Assembly: GCA_025331435.1 (NCBI GenBank)
Contig: JAIWNI010000083.1
Span: 1-64,000 of the forward strand
Length of the DNA stretch: 64,000 nucleotides
Direction of reading: 5' to 3'
From: Choanephora cucurbitarum
Taxonomy: Eukaryota; Mucoromycota; Mucoromycetes; Mucorales; Choanephoraceae
In this document: positions 9,248-20,367 of the stretch, piece after piece
How positions within the stretch are numbered: the first letter of the stretch is position 1
How the letters are laid out: every line of letters begins with the position of its first letter
Program-made: the position numbers and the translations under genes
The notes under the pieces: model-generated
Seen by the model: the letters and a program-made list of their open reading frames with translations, nothing else
Told to the model about the DNA's origin: nothing
The model's database searches: none

Positions 9248-10981
9248 ATGTTACAAAATTTACCCTTAGAGGTTGTCGTAAGAATATTTGATTTTCTCAA
9301 CATACGGACTCTGAAAGAATGTCAATTAGTGAGCCGAGAATGGAGCAAGCCAGCACAAGTACGAATTTACAGTAAAATAAATTGCTATGCGCCCAGATAT
9401 GGCTCTCTCTTGAATACTCTGGCGTCCTCACCATCCATAGGCAGCTTGGTCAGACAAATCGAATTTTTTGGTTTTCATTCTATACCGACGCAGAATTACA
9501 GATATCTGATGGAGCACACACCTAACCTTCAATCTCTTACTGATAGCGAACTCAAAGGCGCTCATTATGAACTCTTTTATCAGCTAATCAACCAGGGTTA
9601 CCTGAAAAAGCTCGATACTTTGAACAGTCCTGTTTCAGGTTGTCAATTAACTAATCAGGATAATTCAATCGTAACTCCTGATGACTATCATTATTATGCT
9701 TTATGTTCTGCAATAAAAGACAGACTCAAGACGATCAAGCTTAATTCTAGCACTGCCTCTCCGCCTTACGAAGGGATACACTGCTTTTGCTTTCCTGAAC
9801 ATATTACTAGACAGACTAGGTTTCCCAAAGTAGGGCAGTTGACCTGTATTTCAAGCACTTCAATGACGCTTAGCGACTTGGAAGATGTACTCCAGCTCTG
9901 TCCAGCAATGGATGAACTCGTATTGGATCTCGTTTCTCTTGTTACTCATGCTGACGAATTGCATACTGTCAAGCCAAATGCATATGTGACCAAACTCACG
10001 GTAAAATTGAAAGAGGCCAGCGAAAACAATCTTCTATATTTCCTCAAGAAGTTCCCTCATGTCAGACATCTCGAATTGAATATACCTTGTCATGCTCGTA
10101 ACGGAAACTTTCATTTAAGCAGGTTGTCTTATGAAGCGGTCAACCAGTTGGCAGCTTACTCCGCTCAAACAAATGAACTCACGCTTGAAGTAAGCGGCAT
10201 AGGCAACACAATGGATCTTTTTGACGCTTTCAAAACCGTTTCATTTAAAGCAGGATATATTGAATTCCGCCTAGTAACTTCAGAGTCCTCCGGTGCCCCA
10301 TGCTTCAAAGCTACATATTTAGAGAGCAGCAGCTCAACCAAAAACTTATTCCTAAAGCATGGACAGTTTCCTCCTGACTTTGGTGAACGTAATGCTACTT
10401 TTTTAAGCGAATTAAGTCGATTCGATTACATAGGCTCTTACGGCGATCCTGTTCAAACCATAGAAGACTGCAAGCGAATCTTGATGTTTTGCAAAAATGT
10501 GACCCACTTTGGTATGGAAGACTGTTCGTTTGACGAGCTTGTGTTGCAAACTCCTATCCTATCTTGCAATGACATTCAGCTGGAGGGGTGCTCCATCTCC
10601 GCAGATACACTTGGCACTCTGGGCAGCAGTTTCCCTTCCATTAGGGAACTATATCTTATCGAAACAGATATAGAATCAGATGATGGCTTTTGCAGTATCT
10701 CCATACCTGGTGTATATCTAGACTCACTAATATTTGAAAACTCTGGTATTGAGGCTGATTTCTTACTAGTTGATTACGGTGGCAGTTATTATTCTTTGGA
10801 TGATGATACCTCTGGGCTAAAAAGAATATCATCAAGAGAGTACGACCGTCGAATGTTCAATCGCTCTACTTTCATGCTTAACGTATCATGTGCATGTCTT
10901 TACAGCATTGAGATAAGTCTTGGATTTGCTTCTTGTCAGCATGAATTTTTTGACGACACAGATGATGAACTCAGTGATTAA
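9248..10981 (+). CDS. F-box protein, intronless (577 aa)
   Basis: The N-terminal F-box starts at the ATG: MLQNLPLEVVVRIFDFL then CQLVSREWSKPA. The remainder shows scattered leucine-rich segments such as LPKVGQLTCI-type and LTLEVSGIG strands, suggesting an LRR-like substrate-binding half. The tail is acidic (FDDTDDELSD). F-box proteins bind Skp1 through the F-box and deliver substrates to the SCF ubiquitin ligase. Large families of such intronless F-box/LRR-like genes are usual in Mucorales, so the substrate cannot be predicted. The open frame extends two codons upstream to a TTG; ATG at 9248 is chosen. Confidence 0.85.
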   Translation: MLQNLPLEVVVRIFDFLNIRTLKECQLVSREWSKPAQVRIYSKINCYAPRYGSLLNTLASSPSIGSLVRQIEFFGFHSIPTQNYRYLMEHTPNLQSLTDSELKGAHYELFYQLINQGYLKKLDTLNSPVSGCQLTNQDNSIVTPDDYHYYALCSAIKDRLKTIKLNSSTASPPYEGIHCFCFPEHITRQTRFPKVGQLTCISSTSMTLSDLEDVLQLCPAMDELVLDLVSLVTHADELHTVKPNAYVTKLTVKLKEASENNLLYFLKKFPHVRHLELNIPCHARNGNFHLSRLSYEAVNQLAAYSAQTNELTLEVSGIGNTMDLFDAFKTVSFKAGYIEFRLVTSESSGAPCFKATYLESSSSTKNLFLKHGQFPPDFGERNATFLSELSRFDYIGSYGDPVQTIEDCKRILMFCKNVTHFGMEDCSFDELVLQTPILSCNDIQLEGCSISADTLGTLGSSFPSIRELYLIETDIESDDGFCSISIPGVYLDSLIFENSGIEADFLLVDYGGSYYSLDDDTSGLKRISSREYDRRMFNRSTFMLNVSCACLYSIEISLGFASCQHEFFDDTDDELSD

Positions 10982-11623
10982 TTTTGTAATTTGCTTTATG
11001 AATTAATAAACAGAAGTTACAACGCAGACGTGTCCCTTTTCTTTGCTAACTGTTACTTCGTTTGGTTGACTACAGTAAAACATATAGTAATTTTGTTAAG
11101 CATATCTTTTATGCCAAGGATGCATGAATAACTGATCTGCATAAATGAAGAGTAGAGAAATGCTTGCTTCAACTAAGTCATAGGTCCAAAAAGCCTTGAA
11201 TGACTGAAGCTGTCTGCAAGATTACAAACCAGTATCGGTAAACATAATGCTTATATAGACCTTCACTTAATTTTTTGCCTTTCAGCAGTGATTGAAGTGC
11301 GATAAAAATGGATACATTTGTGTGAACAATTGTAGTTGTTATTCATGCGACAAGGTGTGAAATGATGCTTTAGATGTACTAATCAATTTTGAAACGCCCA
11401 TCAATAGCTTTTTTTTTCTGGAACAATATCTGTGGTACGGTGATCAGTTCTAGAACACCCATCAATATTTTTTTTGGACTGACATCTATGATACAATGAG
11501 CTATAAGTGTTTGTTCTTAGCTGCATTATTGAAAGAAGAATGCGAGAGAAGTATCCATCGATAAAGAATACAGCAATGGTCCAGAGGTTTGAGGTGTATG
11601 AATTACTTTAAATAGCTAAGCTT
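10982..11623. other. Intergenic region with a tandem imperfect repeat
   Basis: Region downstream of the F-box gene. It contains the 61-bp duplication at 11383-11502 and, on the minus strand, a further stop-free stretch (about 11430-11610) that may be a continuation of the pseudogene at 11624-12103. No intact gene. Confidence 0.4.
11383..11502. repeat. Imperfect tandem duplication, period about 61 bp
   Basis: Two units start at 11383 and 11444. Both carry a CCCATCAATA core followed by a T-run, then C/GAACAATATCTGTGGTAC versus CTGACATCTATGATACA-type sequence. The match is visible by eye but diverged. Confidence 0.5.
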
Positions 11624-12103
11624 CTAATGTTGCATATGCAGTTGGGGAATTAATTTATCTGACACTCTTATAATCAGAGCCAAGAGTATATGCTTGAAAT
11701 AACAGTGCTGCTGAAAGTATTCTTGCACTTGATATGAACCTTTTGGAGGCAGAGTGTCTATAGCGGTACCAAATATAAAGTTTTAAACAGCAACAAAGGT
11801 CAATGAATGGGAAGATACACCTCGGGCTTCATTGAAAAGGATGTTGAGACAGCTGAAGGCTTCAACTAAAACATCTTGCAACCCTTGTTCTTCAGTATCC
11901 AGGTTGACTTTATCTTTTGCATCAATTTTAAGTACTAACAGTAAAAGATGCAAAGAAAAAGAATGGTGAGTTCCATATGACTTGGATAAAAGGAAACACT
12001 GTAATTGGTCATATCATAGTTTGTCTTTGAGCTTTTCATCGAAAAATTGAAAGGAATTAGAGAGTATGCTAATTTTGACTATATAATGCCAAGAGTCCTC
12101 CAT
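11624..12103 (-). pseudogene. Unidentified decayed protein-coding gene
   Basis: Read on the minus strand from an ATG at 12103, one frame runs for about 160 codons to TAG at 11624, interrupted by only two stops (TGA at 12016-12014 and TAA at 11785-11783). The translation looks protein-like, for example NSFQFFDEKLKDKL, then SFSLHLLLLVLKIDAKDKVN and EEQGLQDVLVEAFSCLN, then DTLPPKGSYQVQEYFQQHC. Hydrophobic and acidic patches alternate and no low-complexity bias explains it. I do not recognise the family. A missing N-terminal part may lie upstream, out of frame. It could also be a gene with unusual introns, but no convincing splice sites flank the two stops. Confidence 0.45.
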
Positions 12104-12536
12104 TCAAGAAAGCCGAAACTGTCGTTATTTCGCGTATTGAAGCCAAAAGACTTAAACATTTGCCAAAGGTAATGCTCTACTTTGATTGTCTTACCTGTAA
12201 AGACAACACATTGCAAAACAGAAAAAACGGTCTACGAAAGGAAGAAGAAGGGAGAGGAAGGGTACAGTAAAAAAGAAAACAAGCGACAATAATGGTAAAA
12301 TAGAATGTGTCTTGTCAAATGCACTATTAGTTGTGTTTAACTTTCGAATTAAAGGAGAATATCAATGACCAAATTATTTATTATCAAAGTATAACAATCG
12401 GCACTTATTGTATGCATTGCAAACATTCATTATGTTCTGATGAGCATTGATATTCATTGTTGTTGTCAATTCTTTTAAGTAGCGTTGAGTTCAGACTAAC
12501 AAACCATATAGCCTTTTCTATTCGTGTCAATCTATA
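12104..12536. other. Upstream region of the secreted-protein gene
   Basis: 433 bp of AT-rich DNA. A purine-rich run lies near 12218-12280. No gene or clear control site seen. Confidence 0.4.
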
Positions 12537-12920
12537 ATGAAATTTTGTAATTCCTTTTCATCTATCGTTGTGGTCTTCATATGCACTTTGTTGGTTGTAT
12601 CTGCTGATGTTTGGTCTCTTCATATGACTTGTGTGGGTGATATACAAGCTAAGCTAAAACATGAGAATGCATACGGAACTCAAAGCATAGTTTGGACCAA
12701 AAATATGCTTGAGAGCAAAAGCGAATTGTGCAGCGACGATCAAATTATCTGTGTTAAAGACATTCTTATGACGATGGAGAGCTGTCGAAGAGTAGTCTTT
12801 GATTTTAAGGTTAAATATGCCGATCAATGGTCAACAAACAACAATATGATTCTTTATGGTACTTTTCTTAGAGGTTATGGTAGTTATTTGGCCAAATTTA
12901 TTCCAATATTTGGATCTTGA
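12537..12920 (+). CDS. Small secreted cysteine-containing protein (127 aa)
   Basis: The ATG at 12537 opens a signal peptide: basic start, hydrophobic core SSIVVVFICTLLVVSA, likely cut before ADVW. The mature part of about 104 residues has four cysteines (in MTCVG, SELCSD, IICVK and ESCRRV), enough for two disulfides, and no transmembrane segment. I do not recognise a family. Small secreted four-cysteine proteins in fungi include effectors, wall-associated and antimicrobial proteins, but nothing here decides between these. No introns are needed. It stands alone between a pseudogene and Tof1. Confidence 0.65.
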   Translation: MKFCNSFSSIVVVFICTLLVVSADVWSLHMTCVGDIQAKLKHENAYGTQSIVWTKNMLESKSELCSDDQIICVKDILMTMESCRRVVFDFKVKYADQWSTNNNMILYGTFLRGYGSYLAKFIPIFGS

Positions 12921-13149
12921 TGATACTTAAATAAAACATACATGTACTTGCTTTTGTGTCATGAAAGATTTGGCATTACTGTACTTGCGCATAACAGTTT
13001 TTTTCTTTTGAACAAACACTTAGTATTTGCACATGAGCAAAATGAGTTGAAAGACTGCTGGATTAAAATCTCAGTCTACGCGTCTTTTCCAAAAAAAAAG
13101 GCGCGTTGTGCCTGATTTGGTTTTTTTTATTGTTATTTCAAATATTGTT

Positions 13150-15866
13150 ATGGAGAGCGACGAGAGTGATGTCAAGACTTACATTCTCAATGTATGTTCT
13201 GCTATTGGTGGCATGGAGGAAATAATGCAGCCAGACGGCTCTATTCAGCAGATCTATTGTGTGGGTGACGAAGCACTAGGTAAGGTCTAGTAAAACTAAC
13301 CTATCATTCGAGTAACTCACTCTTATTATCAGCTTGTTTAAGGGATTTGAAGAAAGCGATCCGAATTGACAGCCAAAACAGTGAAAAGACAGTACTCAAT
13401 GCATTAGCTGAATGCAACGTGGTTGAAACCGATATTGTGCCCTTGATCTTATCTTTTAGCGATCAGCAAAGCGATGTTGCTCATCGATTTATCCTCGCTT
13501 GCGGTAAAACTTATTGTGCTAACTGAAATGCGTTAAGTTGACCTATTTTCTCTCTAGTTGAATTGCTTGTCCCTATGACTTGGCCTGTAGAACAAAGACT
13601 TCACCAAGACGATGGAGATGTTGAGGAAGAAGAAGAAGAAGAACCTAATGCATTGCAGTATTATCGAAAGTATAAAGCAGGACTTCTAAAAGAAGGTGTG
13701 TTTGAAACCATTCTTCAGCTTGTTATGAGATCTGTTCGTATACCACACAGGTAATAGTAAAACAGTTGTGATAAAATGAAAGTCCTGACTAAAGCTTCAT
13801 TTTCTATCACGAAAAAGGAATCGATCCATTGTAGATCATACCACCATTCGACTTGGTCTTTATCTTTTTCGTAATCTGACGGCCATTCCCGATCTCAACA
13901 TGCCACAATCAGGCACTATCGAGCAGATAAGATTGTCTCATATGCAGGAGATGTTGATGATTCGATATTATGAATCCGACATTATTGAGTTTTTGTTGAC
14001 TATCGCATCTAACAGTGACAGACAAGAGGATACGTCTGATTGGAATGTGCTCGTGCTAGAATCACTCTACAATCTACTCAAATCCATCGATCCTAAGGAC
14101 GTCTATGCTTATCGATTTGCAGACAATGGGGTAAAATACTACGTGAGCAATTGCTGTTTCTCTTTGTGTCGTCTAACTCGACCTTTGTAGAGAAAAGCTG
14201 ATATGCAAGAAATTTCGAAAAAGTTAAGTCATTTATTGTCCGAAGAGAGTTCAACAAAGAGACGCAAGACAAAGCATGTACCTACAAGACATAATCGATT
14301 TGGTGGCACTTATGTCATGGCCTGGGTAAGTTCAAAGAGAGAAGAAAAAAGGAAGTTCTTATTTTGCTAACACTTGTTCATAGGATGGCAAACAACGCGT
14401 ATCGCATAAACAAGAGGGAGGTTATGCTGATTACGACTATTTATTAGAAACAGAAAAGAAAAAGTCCAGAGTGGGCAAGCGGAAATTGGAAGACAAGATG
14501 CGATACAGGAAAGTCTATCAGGATGCAAAGGCATTGATGTATCTTAGACTTACTGCTCAGTCTTTTCTGTTTTCCTGTTTTAATGGTAAGTAGCTATTAG
14601 GTACTGATCAACAACTGACGAAGTCCTTCTGACCTTTGTTCTTTTGAATGAACAGCCTTCTGTGGCTCCATCATCAAGGATATTCAGCGTGAAGATCCAA
14701 AAATTATGAAGCAAGATTATGCTCGGTTCTTCTTCACCATGCGCTGGTTTCTCGAATACCATAGTTTTGAGCAACATGCTACAGACGCACGTAAAAAGCA
14801 AAGTCACCTTGAGGACAACGAAATGCTGAACGAGTGGGACATGAAGGATTTCGATTTTGCTTTGGTAGCTGCTGCACTTGACCTAAAGACAGTACTGTTT
14901 TGCTTAAGGCATATGAGAATGAAGTTAGAAGACAAACAATGGTTTGATGTTCAGATGGTTACTGACTGTCTACGTCAGATCTTGGTCAGTATGAATGCCA
15001 TGTATGCTTCTGATGTGGAAGAATACCGCAAGGTAGCAGAGCATATTCAGAGTAATCTCTATTATGAGCAAACATCGCTAGATCTTTTCGTGGATCTTAT
15101 CCGTCGCTACAAAACACAATCTTATGGTTATCTCAAGTCTGTTATCCTATTCACTCATGTTTTGCTTAGATCGCTTGACAACTATCAAAAGGGTAAAAAG
15201 GTTGTATTCGTGCGTAAGAGACAACAGAAGAAAAAGAAGAAGTCATTAGAACAAGGGCAGGAAGGAGAAGAGCCTCAAGATCATGTGGTTAATAACGAAG
15301 AAGAAGAAGAGGAATATGACGAAGCTGAATACCAATCGTTCAAGGATTCTGTGTTTAACTTTGAGGCCTTTGAAAAAGTAAGTAAAGGGGGCTCCTTTTT
15401 TATTTACTTACTTACTTTTAAATAGAAATTTATTACTTACGAGATAGTCAATGCTTATTGCTCTCTGCTAGAGTGTTATGAAGAGTTACAGTCTGAACAT
15501 TTTGTATGTATTGCTAGTATGTTTCATCGCATGATGGTTAAACGAAACACTGAATATTTGTTTTGGAAGGTACATATCTGATTCTTTTTTTTTATTCCAT
15601 AGATACTAATTTCTTTTTTGTAGCTACCTGTCATGGAGTTGTTCAACCGTATCCTTTGTGATTATCCTCGTTTACCAAAATCAAATGGTCTTAGTCAACT
15701 AAGGCAATTTATTATTTATTCGACTCGCCAATTCTTCAAGTGTGCTGCTGTATATCCGCTTGCTTATGTAGAAGCTCTTGTTCCTTCAATTCAAACAAAT
15801 AGATTAACATGGGAAAATAGCGTTGTCACCCACGATGACAGAGATTCTACTGAAGCAATTGAATGA
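13150..15866 (+). CDS. TOF1: Tof1/Swi1/Timeless replication fork protection protein (750 aa, 9 exons)
   Basis: Exons: 13150-13279, 13333-13503, 13558-13750, 13818-14130, 14191-14325, 14384-14585, 14656-15377, 15426-15569, 15624-15866. The N-terminus carries the Timeless signature: YILNVCSAIGG, GDEALACLRDLKKAIR, ALAECNVVETDIVPLI, then ACVELLVPMTWPVE. An acidic run in exon 3 and a lysine-rich then acidic linker in exon 7 are typical of the family. With Csm3/Swi3 (Tipin) the family pauses and stabilises replication forks and supports checkpoint signalling and cohesion. At 750 residues it is shorter than most Timeless proteins (about 1000-1250), mainly at the C-terminus, which ends soon after exon 9. 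An extra downstream exon was not found. Confidence 0.9.
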
Positions 15867-16543
15867 CGAACTATTACACTTGATCTTCAGTCTTTTTAAT
15901 TGTTGAACAACAAGTGTATTCAGCTGTCATTCAGTTATTTCAGTCATTCTTTTTGTCATAGTGTACCATTACCCTGAAATACAGTGTCGCAAAGACTTTT
16001 TATCGAAGTGATTCCTCTTCTTTCGTAGTCAATGTTAGAAGAAGTTTGTATTATTTTTAAAAAGAAAAGCATTTTTAAATATCCCTGGATACCAAGACTT
16101 TCATTGAATACTTAGTATGAAAAAATTCGACCATCTCTGTTTGCAGCTGAGACCTTAAGATTGTCTGATTGGGATGAGCCATAAAGCACAATACGTCTAC
16201 ACCATCATAGTAACTCTATTCAGGGACAATATGTTAAAATCCAGGTCTGGATCGATTGGGTCGTGCCACTTAATGATCTAGGGTCACGATGTCTGTCATT
16301 TCACTCTTGTTGTTCGGTCTTGCGCACTACAGCTACTAGTTTTTAAGCTAAAAACAGATAGATTCAATAGATCATATTTCTTTGCATTAGATTCAATAAA
16401 AGAACTTTTTTTTTTAAGAAAGAGGGCACACATCTAAATAATCAAGATGAAACAGATGGTAGTAATTTTAGAGCAACATCATAAAACAACAAGAGAAAGA
16501 GAGGGAGCCCGCATACATATATATTTTTGTTCTTTTATTGTTG
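15867..16543. other. Convergent intergenic region between Tof1 and the CBS-PB1 gene
   Basis: 677 bp that must hold both 3' UTRs. T-runs occur near 16410 and an AATAAA lies near 16395 on the plus strand. No gene seen. Confidence 0.4.
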
Positions 16544-18966
16544 TTATCGTTGCTTTCTGGAAAACACAAATACACCAAGGATAACTACACCCAAGAATGT
16601 AATAGCAGCGGGCAAAAGCAATTCATTAGGTACATGGACCGCTGCTTCTGGTACTCTCTTCGATTTCTTCACAGGCTTTTCTTCTTCTTTCTCTTCTTCC
16701 TTTCCTTCTACCTTCTCTTCTTGTTTTTCTTCTTCATGTACAACCTCTCTAGTAAGCACTGTTTGTTGAACGACAGGTTCCTCTAGCTCTTCCTTTTCTT
16801 CTATAATGGTTGTTTCTAGATGAGCTGGCGTAGTATTCAAGTGATTATCATGAACAATGAGCTTGACACGCGACTGTCCTTCTTTGCGTGCCAAATGAAC
16901 AGCATCTATCACATCGGCATCACATGAAATCAATACAGTGTCATCTTCATCATCGACATAAGAGAGGGTAAGCCATTCCTCTTCGCCTACATCCCCTTCA
17001 CCATGCTCTGGTAAGAGCTTGGCACGAACAGCCTCTAAGAGAATACTGAAAGCAGGTTGGCAAACAACGCGATGTGTCTTATTGTTCTGTGAAGTGAACT
17101 TGAAAGTAAATGTCGAATGGGTCACTGACGAGACCTCAGTCTGATTCACCATGCTAGCTGATTCGTTAGGTGATATATCAGGGAAACTCTTGAGGTGGGA
17201 TAACGAAGTAGACGGCTGAGGCGAAATATTGGGGTAGGGATACAGTTGAGATCCTCCACTAGAGCCCTTGTTAGGCACGAGATAAGATGAGGTTGTATCT
17301 GATAACTGAGATGCACTGTCTGTTATATCGGTCGCACCAAAACTATCCCAAAAGCGTCCCCACATGGGGCCGTCATGGCCAGCACCTAATCGAAAAATTA
17401 TCATCAGTTCTTTTTTTTTCTTATTGACGTCAACAGAAAAAAAGTCAAGAATTACCATCTCTTTCGCCTTCTATGTTGCTCATCTGTTCCAGTGTGACAT
17501 AAGTTAGTTTGAGGACATCCACCATACCAGTAATTGTGCCATTTTCAAGTACTGGAAGATTTAAGTAATGACCCTCTAATATTTTCATCCCAACCAAAGT
17601 CATCATTAGTCATGATCCCCCTTCTGCTTGTATTTCTATTTACCATTCATTAGTTTCAATGCATCTAAAACGGACGTCTCTGGTGTAGCTGTATCTGGGT
17701 TGGGTGTCATCACTCTAGCAACTGTACAGATTTCTGGATCTAAACCTGCTGCAATGACACGTAACACAATATCCTTTCTGTAATAAGAAAAATAAGATAA
17801 ACGGCTTTCTTTCTATTCTTATTATGAGCTTACGAAGTAAAAATACCAGCAAGACTACGGTGCCTTGTCACTAAGACAGCTGTTGTTCGAAGTTGTTTCA
17901 TCATTACTGCAATGTCTCTAACATTTGTTTTGTATTTGACTTCTGCAGGAGGTGTTCCATCCAAAAGCGATTGTAAGTTGGGACATGACATCTGTTCACG
18001 CAGAGTTTCCATATATTCAGCTAGCTGTGCTGGTGGCACATTGCCCCATTCCCTCTGCATACCCTCTAAAACGCTATTGTTGTAGTTGGCCTGAGAAGTT
18101 TCAAAAGTTCGCTCGATCTTTTCAAGTGCACCATACAGACATTTGGTGATATCCAACAGACCAAATATATCTCCTTCCTCATTACACACTGGCTAAACAG
18201 ATGAAAATCAGCTTCCCTGTCATTCTTTCTATTTTATCCATCTTACCAAATGACGGAACCCTCTTGTAGCCATCAAATTCAAAGCTTCTGTTGCGGAAGT
18301 ATCCGAAGTTACACATACTGGGTTTTTTGTCATGATATCAATGACAAGTGTTTTTCTAACAAAAAAAATGAATCATTCTGTTTCCCATTGATGCTTCACC
18401 ATATGTCTTTTGCTTTTTTTTTGGCGTACAATAGCTTACTTGGCTTTTAAGTCTTCTGCTACTAATCGATAAGCAATATCCTTTGCCTAAATAAGAAATA
18501 AGTTAGTACTCCAAACATACACACACGCACACACAGGGTCTCACTTAAACCATTTCGACCAGTTTACTTACTGTAAAAATACCAGAGAGATGATCGTTTT
18601 CATTAACCACAAGAACGCAATCACATCTCTTGGCAGCCATAAGTTGAGAAGCTTCCAAAACCAACATATTTTCCTTGACAGTAAGCGCTTGACCTGGCCT
18701 TAAAGCAGATACTGTGCCTGGAATACGATTGTATTTTTGAGATTTTCTTGAAGATTTGCTCGAGCCTTTCTTGGAGAAGTCCTGCTCCAGCTTTTTTCGA
18801 ATGGCCTATGTTTATTAAAATCAAGGATAAGTAACTATATATCTCCAAACCATCTTTTCTTTACCTCGTCTCTTTTCTGTTGTCTTTGTCTACCGGATGA
18901 ATCTGCTTGATCATGTGTCTCAATAGCACGTAGCTTCTTGGGCGTGTTTTTCTTTACAGTAGACAT
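16544..18966 (-). CDS. Mug70-like CBS-PB1 domain protein with C-terminal membrane anchor (648 aa, 8 exons)
   Basis: Exons: 18966-18865, 18805-18572, 18486-18440, 18355-18247, 18192-17834, 17777-17644, 17575-17456, 17385-16544. The N-terminus is basic. Four CBS motifs follow in two pairs (for example VLEASQLMAAKRCDCVLVV, ATEALNLMATRGFRHLPV, VRDIAVMMKQLRTTAVLVT, VLDALKLMN-YLNLPVLENG). A PB1 domain comes next (THRVVCQPAFSILLEAV to VKLIVHD, with the acidic SYVDDEDDTVLISC). An E/K-rich linker and a hydrophobic helix LLLPAAITFLGVVILGVFVF end in SRKQR, which looks like a tail anchor. CBS pairs bind adenosine nucleotides and PB1 domains pair with other PB1 domains. Fission yeast Mug70 has the same CBS-PB1 order; its role is poorly known. 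The upstream in-frame open stretch to 19062 is not used because MSTVKK fits better as start. Confidence 0.85.
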
Positions 18967-19553
18967 TTGGATTGATGATACAAAAGAAAAGAAAAAAGAG
19001 TGAGAAAGAGGAAGAAACAAAATGTTATTTGAAATATAAATCGCCCAATGCGGACTTTCCAAAAAAGTAATTGTGCATACGCTTATCCTTTATTTTTATC
19101 AATTAAAAGAGGTATCCACATGTGTTATACCAGAGGGAGTTCCTGAATTTCTATTATTGTAAAAGAAAGGCGATTTTGCACACCTTAGTGTGCTGGAAAA
19201 TACCCTCTCAGTACAGATCATCAGCAAGGAGTCTGTATCAGTTGTCATTTCTACAAGGAGGTAGAAAAGTTTCAATTTATGCCAATATAAATCGTTCTCA
19301 GCGATTAATCAGCTCGAATTATAGCTTTCGTATAAAGGCAAGGTCAAGCATGAATATCTTATACCAGCATTCAAGCAAGAAAGAGAGAAAACGATCATGT
19401 TCCTTTCTTCACGTCTTTTTTTAGACAAACAAAGTCACTTCCATAAGCTAGCCAATTAGACGCCGAGGATTTTTGCGGCCATGTACCCTGGGGGGCTTGA
19501 CAGCTCTTTTTTACTTTTTTTTTCGCCTTTTTTTTTTTTGTAATATAGAAACT
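18967..19553. other. Divergent promoter region of the CBS-PB1 and uS11m genes
   Basis: 587 bp between the two ATGs. A pyrimidine-rich block at 19500-19545 lies just before the uS11m ATG. No other gene is supported. Confidence 0.4.
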
Positions 19554-20207
19554 ATGTTGGCTCTTAAACGCACTGTTCCTAAGGCGTGTTCGCAGATCGC
19601 ACGTCCCACTTGTCTTCAAACATTTCAACAAACACGCTTTACTTCTTCAACAGCTCCTCAAAAGTCAGACGAAAAGAACACAGGCAGCACTGCTCAATAT
19701 GATGGCATTTTAAGTGTCTTGGGTCAGAGTAAACAAGATGCCGAAAGCAGTAGCATCACCTCCAACTTCGCATTTGGCAAGAAAGACAACAAGAACAGTA
19801 AAAGCTCCTTTATTGGCCTTGACGGTATCTCTGCCACATTATCCAACATCAATCAACCTCCTTTCCAACTTCATATTAATGCTACTTTCAATAACACAAT
19901 CATCACTTTAACTCGACCTAATGGTGCACCACTTGTGACTACCTCTGGCGGTTCTGCAGGTTTCAAAAAGGCTGCCCGTAGCGGTTATGAAGCTGCTCAC
20001 CAAGCTGCCATTCAATTGTTGGATAAAATGAACACAAAGAATTTGCAGGTGTCTAATGTTCACATTGTCTTAAAGGGTTTTGGTCCAGGTCGTGATGCTG
20101 CTTTCAAAGCTTTGGTTAGCGGTACATCATGGAATGTGAAGCGTATTACTGATGCCACACCTATCCCCTTTGGTGGTTGTAGACCCAAGAAGGCTAGACG
20201 TCTTTAG
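19554..20207 (+). CDS. MRPS18: Mitochondrial small-subunit ribosomal protein uS11m (217 aa)
   Basis: This is a single-exon gene. The first 40 or so residues are rich in Arg, Ser and Thr with few acids (MLALKRTVPKACSQIARPT), as expected for a mitochondrial presequence. The C-terminal half is the uS11 fold: NATFNNTIITLTRPNG, TSGGSAGFKKAARSGYEAA, then VSNVHIVLKGFGPGRDAAFK and the basic end GGCRPKKARRL. uS11 sits on the platform of the small subunit near the mRNA exit. Yeast names this protein Mrps18. The frame runs upstream to a TTG at 19473, but ATG at 19554 gives a clean presequence. An AATAAA lies at 20296-20301. Confidence 0.9.
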   Translation: MLALKRTVPKACSQIARPTCLQTFQQTRFTSSTAPQKSDEKNTGSTAQYDGILSVLGQSKQDAESSSITSNFAFGKKDNKNSKSSFIGLDGISATLSNINQPPFQLHINATFNNTIITLTRPNGAPLVTTSGGSAGFKKAARSGYEAAHQAAIQLLDKMNTKNLQVSNVHIVLKGFGPGRDAAFKALVSGTSWNVKRITDATPIPFGGCRPKKARRL

Positions 20208-20241
20208 TTAGCAAATCCATACAAAAAAAATGATATCTGTA

Positions 20242-20261
20242 TACACACACACACACACACC
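20242..20261. repeat. (AC)n microsatellite in the uS11m 3' region
   Basis: About ten AC units follow directly after the uS11m stop region. A shorter interrupted AC run lies at 18521-18536 inside an intron of the CBS-PB1 gene. Confidence 0.85.
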
Positions 20262-20367
20262 ATTTCCCCTCCTACCCCTTTAATTATTTTTGTAGAATAA
20301 ATATATATTGAATCCTTGGAATTCAAATGTCTTCTTCCTTTTTTTTTTATTTCTACATCATACATAT

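Noticed and set aside
16527..16786. Ser/Phe-rich open frames on the plus strand
   Set aside because: They lie opposite the Glu/Lys-rich linker and tail anchor of the CBS-PB1 gene and mirror its GAA/AAG codons.
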